Source: SICB01 sp037132395 (GTDB lineage: Bacteria > Patescibacteriota > Saccharimonadia > CAILAD01 > BJGX01). From it: a DNA stretch of 5,864 nucleotides. Where the stretch lies: the NCBI GenBank assembly GCA_037132395.1, contig JBAXPC010000038.1, positions 1 through 5,864 of the forward strand, written 5' to 3'. The notes under the pieces were generated by a model. That model was not told the origin of the DNA and searched no databases. It worked only from the letters and a program-made list of their open reading frames with translations. Position numbers and translations under genes: made by a program. Shown piece by piece: positions 4,775 through 5,864 of the stretch; within the stretch, counting starts at the first letter, position 1; every line of letters begins with the position of its first letter.

Positions 4775-4785
4775 TCGCTACAGAA

Positions 4786-4805
4786 GGTAATACCTTTATA
4801 TTACC
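4786..4805 (-). other. Leader hairpin before tRNA-Ile
   Basis: GGTAATA (4786-4792) and TATTACC (4799-4805) form a 7-bp stem within the predicted leader of the tRNA-Ile transcript, 11 nt before the mature tRNA 5' end. On neither strand is it followed by a T run in the right place, so it is more likely a processing structure than a terminator. Confidence 0.4.
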
Positions 4806-4829
4806 AAAAAAAGAGCCAAGAACCAGACT

Positions 4830-4858
4830 ATTGTAACCTGAAAATGCTTAATTTTCAA
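4830..4858 (-). promoter_or_regulatory. Promoter of the tRNA-Ile / GIY-YIG / tRNA-Ala unit (TTGAAA-17-TACAAT)
   Basis: TTGAAA (4858-4853) and TACAAT (4835-4830) are separated by an ideal 17-bp spacer on the minus strand. Transcription should begin near 4823, about 49 nt before tRNA-Ile. It makes the tRNA pair independent of 16S transcription. Confidence 0.7.
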
Positions 4859-4895
4859 GAGGCGACTCGGTATGGCTACCAGAAAATCTGAGATG

Positions 4896-4904
4896 TGATA
4901 AAAT
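4896..4904 (+). promoter_or_regulatory. Extended -10 promoter of the 83-aa membrane protein gene (TGaTAAAAT)
   Basis: TG plus one base precedes TAAAAT (4899-4904), an extended -10 element that can work without a good -35 box; none is obvious at 4876-4881. The box ends 6 nt before the ATG at 4911, again predicting a leaderless mRNA. It is divergent from the tRNA-Ile promoter. Confidence 0.6.
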
Positions 4905-4910
4905 TAGCAT

Positions 4911-5162
4911 ATGCAATTTATTTGGGGATTCATCATCACTGCCATCGGCATACTGACCGTAGTATTTTCGGAGCAGATTTATAACTTCACGGGGGCCATT
5001 GATTTTATCGAAAAACACGCCGCCGGCAGTAGCCGCGGCTTTATAAAATTATTTGGTGTGGTACTGGTGGTATTAGGCATTTTGATTTTTAGTGGCGCGG
5101 TAACCTTTATTACCAACCCCTTAAGCGACTGGGCCTCTCAAACTTTTAGACTCAATCAATAG
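4911..5162 (+). CDS. Small two-helix membrane protein, 83 aa, function unknown
   Basis: I do not recognise a named family. Residues 3-20 and about 45-66 are strongly hydrophobic and would form two transmembrane helices joined by a polar loop (21-44, with Glu34, Lys35, His36 and Arg42). Both ends would lie on the same side of the membrane. The start is supported by an extended -10 element 6 nt upstream, and the stop is followed by a long terminator hairpin, so this is a single-gene unit. It lies on the opposite strand between 16S and tRNA-Ile, where a standard rRNA operon would have only spacer, so it breaks that operon. No enzymatic motif is visible. Confidence 0.75.
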   Translation: MQFIWGFIITAIGILTVVFSEQIYNFTGAIDFIEKHAAGSSRGFIKLFGVVLVVLGILIFSGAVTFITNPLSDWASQTFRLNQ

Positions 5163-5213
5163 CCTAGCCGGCAGTTACTCACAGGCAATTACCCGGCCTA
5201 TAAATAAACCAAT

Positions 5214-5253
5214 ATAAAACACCCCTAATCGAAAAGATGTAGGGGTGTTTTAT
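5214..5253. terminator. Bidirectional terminator between the 83-aa gene and 16S rRNA
   Basis: A perfect 14-bp stem ATAAAACACCCCTA (5214-5227) / TAGGGGTGTTTTAT (5240-5253) encloses a 12-nt loop that can pair further (ATC with GAT). The arms end in A-rich and T-rich sequence, so both strands yield a GC core followed by a U-rich tail (GTGTTTTAT). It is placed to end the plus-strand 83-aa gene and the minus-strand 16S precursor, separating 16S from the tRNAs. Confidence 0.85.
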
Positions 5254-5417
5254 CCTTGAGCGGTAAGTAGTGCTAGAAACGACTCGTTAGTAACAATCCA
5301 TCTAAAAAGATGGATTCGACCTAGAAGTACTTAGTCTACTCCCACGATAAATCGTGGCTCGACATAACTGTAGCCTCATGTCTACAGACCCAAATTGCTT
5401 TGAGCGATTACTCCCTA
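5254..5417 (-). other. 16S rRNA 3' trailer with three hairpins
   Basis: This gene-free stretch downstream of 16S holds three separate stems: AATCCATCT/AGATGGATT (5295-5316, loop AAAA), CCACGAT/ATCGTGG (5342-5357, 2-nt loop as drawn, so one or two pairs would open) and CTGTAG/CTACAG (5368-5387). None is followed by a T run on the minus strand except weakly, so they are probably precursor processing structures or degraded spacer. No ORF of note is seen. Confidence 0.5.

Positions 5418-5864
<447 letters not shown>

Noticed and set aside
4697..4891. Plus-strand ORF of 64 aa beginning MVGLAGLEPATSS
   Set aside because: That beginning is the well-known spurious translation of the antisense of a tRNA (here tRNA-Ile), followed by promoter sequence.

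Overview
The window looks like a chromosomal piece of a small-genome bacterium with compact, mostly single-gene transcription units. The 3' part of a 16S rRNA gene has an intact anti-Shine-Dalgarno end but a helix 44 that appears shortened. The 16S gene is not followed by 23S, and several genes appear to be leaderless. This would fit a Patescibacteria/CPR-type genome, but I cannot assign a lineage from sequence alone, and other phyla with unlinked rRNA genes (for example Chloroflexi) remain possible. TGA, TAA and TAG all appear to serve as stops, so a TGA-recoded code is not indicated.

Layout. 1-1755 (minus): a membrane-anchored subtilisin-like (S8) protease, complete at its N-terminus and cut by the window edge at its C-terminus. 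1756-1827: two back-to-back divergent promoters. 1924-2232 (plus): an unrecognised basic protein of about 102 aa, GC-richer than its surroundings, ending in a strong terminator. 2303-2794 (plus): a MauE/DoxX-type redox-associated membrane protein with a CxC motif. 2778-3929 (minus): a CaCA-family cation antiporter whose 3' end overlaps the previous gene tail-to-tail by 17 bp. 3984-4196: two terminators and a palindrome-rich block of about 120 bp, bracketed by a 17-bp perfect duplication of the tRNA-Ala 3' end. 4194-4774 (minus): tRNA-Ile(GAT), a GIY-YIG nuclease gene, and tRNA-Ala(TGC), with their own promoter upstream of tRNA-Ile. 4911-5162 (plus): a small two-helix membrane protein. 5214-5253: a long hairpin placed to stop transcription from both sides. 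5418-5864 (minus): the 3' third of 16S rRNA.

How it fits together. The Ile-Ala tRNA pair that normally sits in the 16S-23S spacer is still on the same strand downstream of 16S, but the operon is broken up. A terminator and an opposing gene separate 16S from the tRNAs, the tRNAs have their own promoter, a nuclease gene sits between them, and terminators follow tRNA-Ala with no 23S in view. The nuclease gene is closely tied to a short repeat: one copy supplies its ribosome binding site, two copies encode its C-terminal tail, and its stop codon lies inside tRNA-Ala. The four protein genes that start their own transcripts (protease, MauE-like, antiporter, 83-aa protein) each have a -10 hexamer 6-8 nt before the ATG, predicting leaderless mRNAs. 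Only the nuclease gene, internal to a transcript, has a clear Shine-Dalgarno sequence.
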